Shown in pieces: positions 41,832 through 42,683 of a stretch of 42,683 nucleotides of DNA. Below the pieces are notes generated by a model. The model was not told where the DNA came from. It ran no database searches and worked only from the letters and a program-made list of their open reading frames with translations. Position numbers and translations under genes: made by a program. The stretch comes from Clostridia bacterium (lineage in GTDB: Bacteria; Bacillota; Clostridia; Oscillospirales; CAG-272), in contig CAAEBS010000130.1 in assembly GCA_900754175.1 (NCBI GenBank), forward strand, positions 1-42,683, given 5' to 3'. The stretch's first letter is position 1. Every line of letters starts with the position of its first letter.

Positions 41832-42440
41832 TTACGAATCGGTGTCCTTATCCGTTACGAATTTTATCCTTGCCACCCGGTTCATTCCGCTGTCGTAAAG
41901 CACACAGCCGTCCATTTTCATGGCGTCACGGTTCTTTTCCTGTCTATATAAAAACCTTCCCCGTACCGTGCCGCTTTTTCCCGGCGCAGACCTGACCTGA
42001 ACCGGCGAGGCAAGGGAAAATGGTCCGGAGCGGTCAAAACGATCGTCCAGAAAATACAGCCCGCCACGCCTGATTCTGCCGTATTTTTCGATAACGGTGA
42101 ATTCACACAGCAGATCCGGTTCTTTCTTGCAGGCTTTTCCCTCGTTATTCAGCCTGGAATATGGCGTCAAGCGGAACAAAAGCAAAGAAAGCACCGCCAC
42201 AAAAAGCAGTACCCCAGAGCGAAACACAAGAGAAAGAACCAGCCCCAAAAGAAAGATGCCGCCGATCACAACCCCATACGGAAAAGCGGGCGCCTGCCCA
42301 TACAGATGTCCGCAATGACTGCACTTAGCAACGTAAAGCATCCGTCGCACCGGCGTGTTGAGCGATGTGTTCCGACAGAATCCCCTGTCCTTGGCTTTAT
42401 CAATTCTTTTCCCGCACCACGGGCACCTTTTTCTGTTCAT
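41832..42440 (-). CDS. Zinc-ribbon membrane protein of unknown function
   Basis: A 202-residue protein I do not recognise. Its N terminus is a treble-clef/ribbon-like domain with two CxxC pairs, CPWC (C6, C9) and CSHC (C40, C43), followed by two membrane helices (about 54-75 and 77-92), then a soluble beta-rich region (LLCEFTVIEKYGRIRRGGLYFLDDRFDRSGPFSLASPVQVRSAP) of unknown fold. ATG 42440 has TTGGAGGCAGG upstream and a strong promoter. It converges with the lipoprotein gene with only 11 bases between the stops and no clear terminator. Confidence 0.72.
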   Translation of the reverse strand: MNRKRCPWCGKRIDKAKDRGFCRNTSLNTPVRRMLYVAKCSHCGHLYGQAPAFPYGVVIGGIFLLGLVLSLVFRSGVLLFVAVLSLLLFRLTPYSRLNNEGKACKKEPDLLCEFTVIEKYGRIRRGGLYFLDDRFDRSGPFSLASPVQVRSAPGKSGTVRGRFLYRQEKNRDAMKMDGCVLYDSGMNRVARIKFVTDKDTDS

Positions 42441-42473
42441 AATCCTGCCTCCAATGCTTGTACTGTTGCCTAT

Positions 42474-42502
42474 ACTATATCATATCCGCAGTCTTTTGTC
42501 AA
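42474..42502 (-). promoter_or_regulatory. Sigma-A promoter of the zinc-ribbon protein gene
   Basis: Minus strand: perfect -35 TTGACA (42497-42502), 17-base spacer, -10 TATAGT (42474-42479). Confidence 0.85.
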
Positions 42503-42514
42503 GAAAAGGCATAG

Positions 42515-42603
42515 AATTGCCCCGGAGAGTCATAACCACCGGTAAACCGGTGGCTTGCACAGCCCTTATAAGGGGCAATTACAGGCACAACCCCTAAAGG
42601 GGT
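42515..42603. repeat. Nested palindromes, possible IS200/IS605-type end or structured RNA
   Basis: Seen: outer inverted repeat AATTGCCCC (42515-42523) and GGGGCAATT (42572-42580), enclosing a perfect hairpin CCACCGG-TAAA-CCGGTGG (42536-42553) and overlapping GCCCTTATAAGGGGC; then ACCCCTAAAGGGGT (42590-42603). No coding frame is credible. Such nested hairpins are known at ends of IS200/IS605-type elements and in structured RNAs; I cannot decide which, and no transposase is in the window. Confidence 0.45.
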
Positions 42604-42636
42604 ACAGAAAGTTTGACACCGCATTTTTATCTCAGG

Positions 42637-42664
42637 CAGCCGCTCACGTGCGGCTGTCTTTTTT
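42637..42664 (+). terminator. Plus-strand terminator at the right edge
   Basis: CAGCCGC-6-GCGGCTG followed by TCTTTTTT on the plus strand. No plus-strand coding gene precedes it after 41820, so it may end a non-coding RNA carrying the palindromes at 42515-42603. Confidence 0.75.
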
Positions 42665-42683
42665 ATGCCTTTCCATTCTTGCT

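Noticed and set aside
41830..41862. Short direct repeat CGTTACGAAT, two copies
   Set aside because: Two 10-base copies at the end of a coding region are too few to indicate an array or attachment site.

Overview
The window is a dense, GC-rich stretch of a spore-forming Clostridia chromosome (Firmicutes). The case for this: YabP, YabQ and an alpha/beta-type small acid-soluble spore protein are present; the mazG-hup-yabO-yabP-yabQ-ftsB/divIC order is typical of endospore formers; there is a T-box leader; the ADP-glucose pyrophosphorylase is of the two-subunit GlgC/GlgD type; Shine-Dalgarno sites are strong (GGAGG); and sigma-A promoters are classical. I cannot fix the family; a gut or rumen Oscillospirales/Ruminococcaceae-like lineage is my guess. 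No CRISPR array, prophage or complete insertion sequence is visible.

Layout. (1) 44-13140, minus strand: one long glycogen transcription unit, glgB-glgC-glgD-glgA-glgP-GH13 alpha-glucanase, then a small unknown gene, pgeF, a CPBP membrane protease and tadA, ending at a terminator at the left edge. It holds both synthesis (GlgC/D, GlgA, GlgB) and breakdown (GlgP, GH13). (2) 13208-17890, minus: spoVB-like flippase, mazG, hup, yabO, yabP, yabQ and an FtsB/DivIC-like gene, with internal terminators and sigma-E-like promoters. (3) 17920-28260, minus: a run starting at a good promoter with cdaA (c-di-AMP synthesis), a truncated CdaR-like gene, an FAD oxidoreductase, recJ, rel ((p)ppGpp), dtd, hemZ and a uridine-kinase-like gene. 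(4) 28294-31870: divergent NAD salvage pair pncB and nadE. (5) 32105-32305: SASP gene. (6) 32396-37156: L-rhamnose catabolism rhaB-rhaA-rhaD, with a divergent AraC-family regulator; no transporter is in the window. (7) 37205-40423: tRNA-Thr(GGT) with its own promoter and terminator, then a valine T-box leader and valS. (8) 40489-42683: a GHL10-type lipoprotein, a zinc-ribbon membrane protein, and a palindrome-rich non-coding block at the right edge.

The observation I consider most worth a second look is a shared design at two unlinked places, upstream of yabP (14533-14594) and upstream of the GHL10 lipoprotein (40439-40491). In each, a terminator-like hairpin closes the upstream unit, its 3' arm contains the Shine-Dalgarno site of the next gene, and a sigma-E-like promoter (14-bp spacer) lies across the hairpin so that its predicted start falls at or just before the 3' arm. 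Read-through RNA would be stopped or have its ribosome site hidden; RNA started by the sporulation promoter would not. This is inferred from sequence only.
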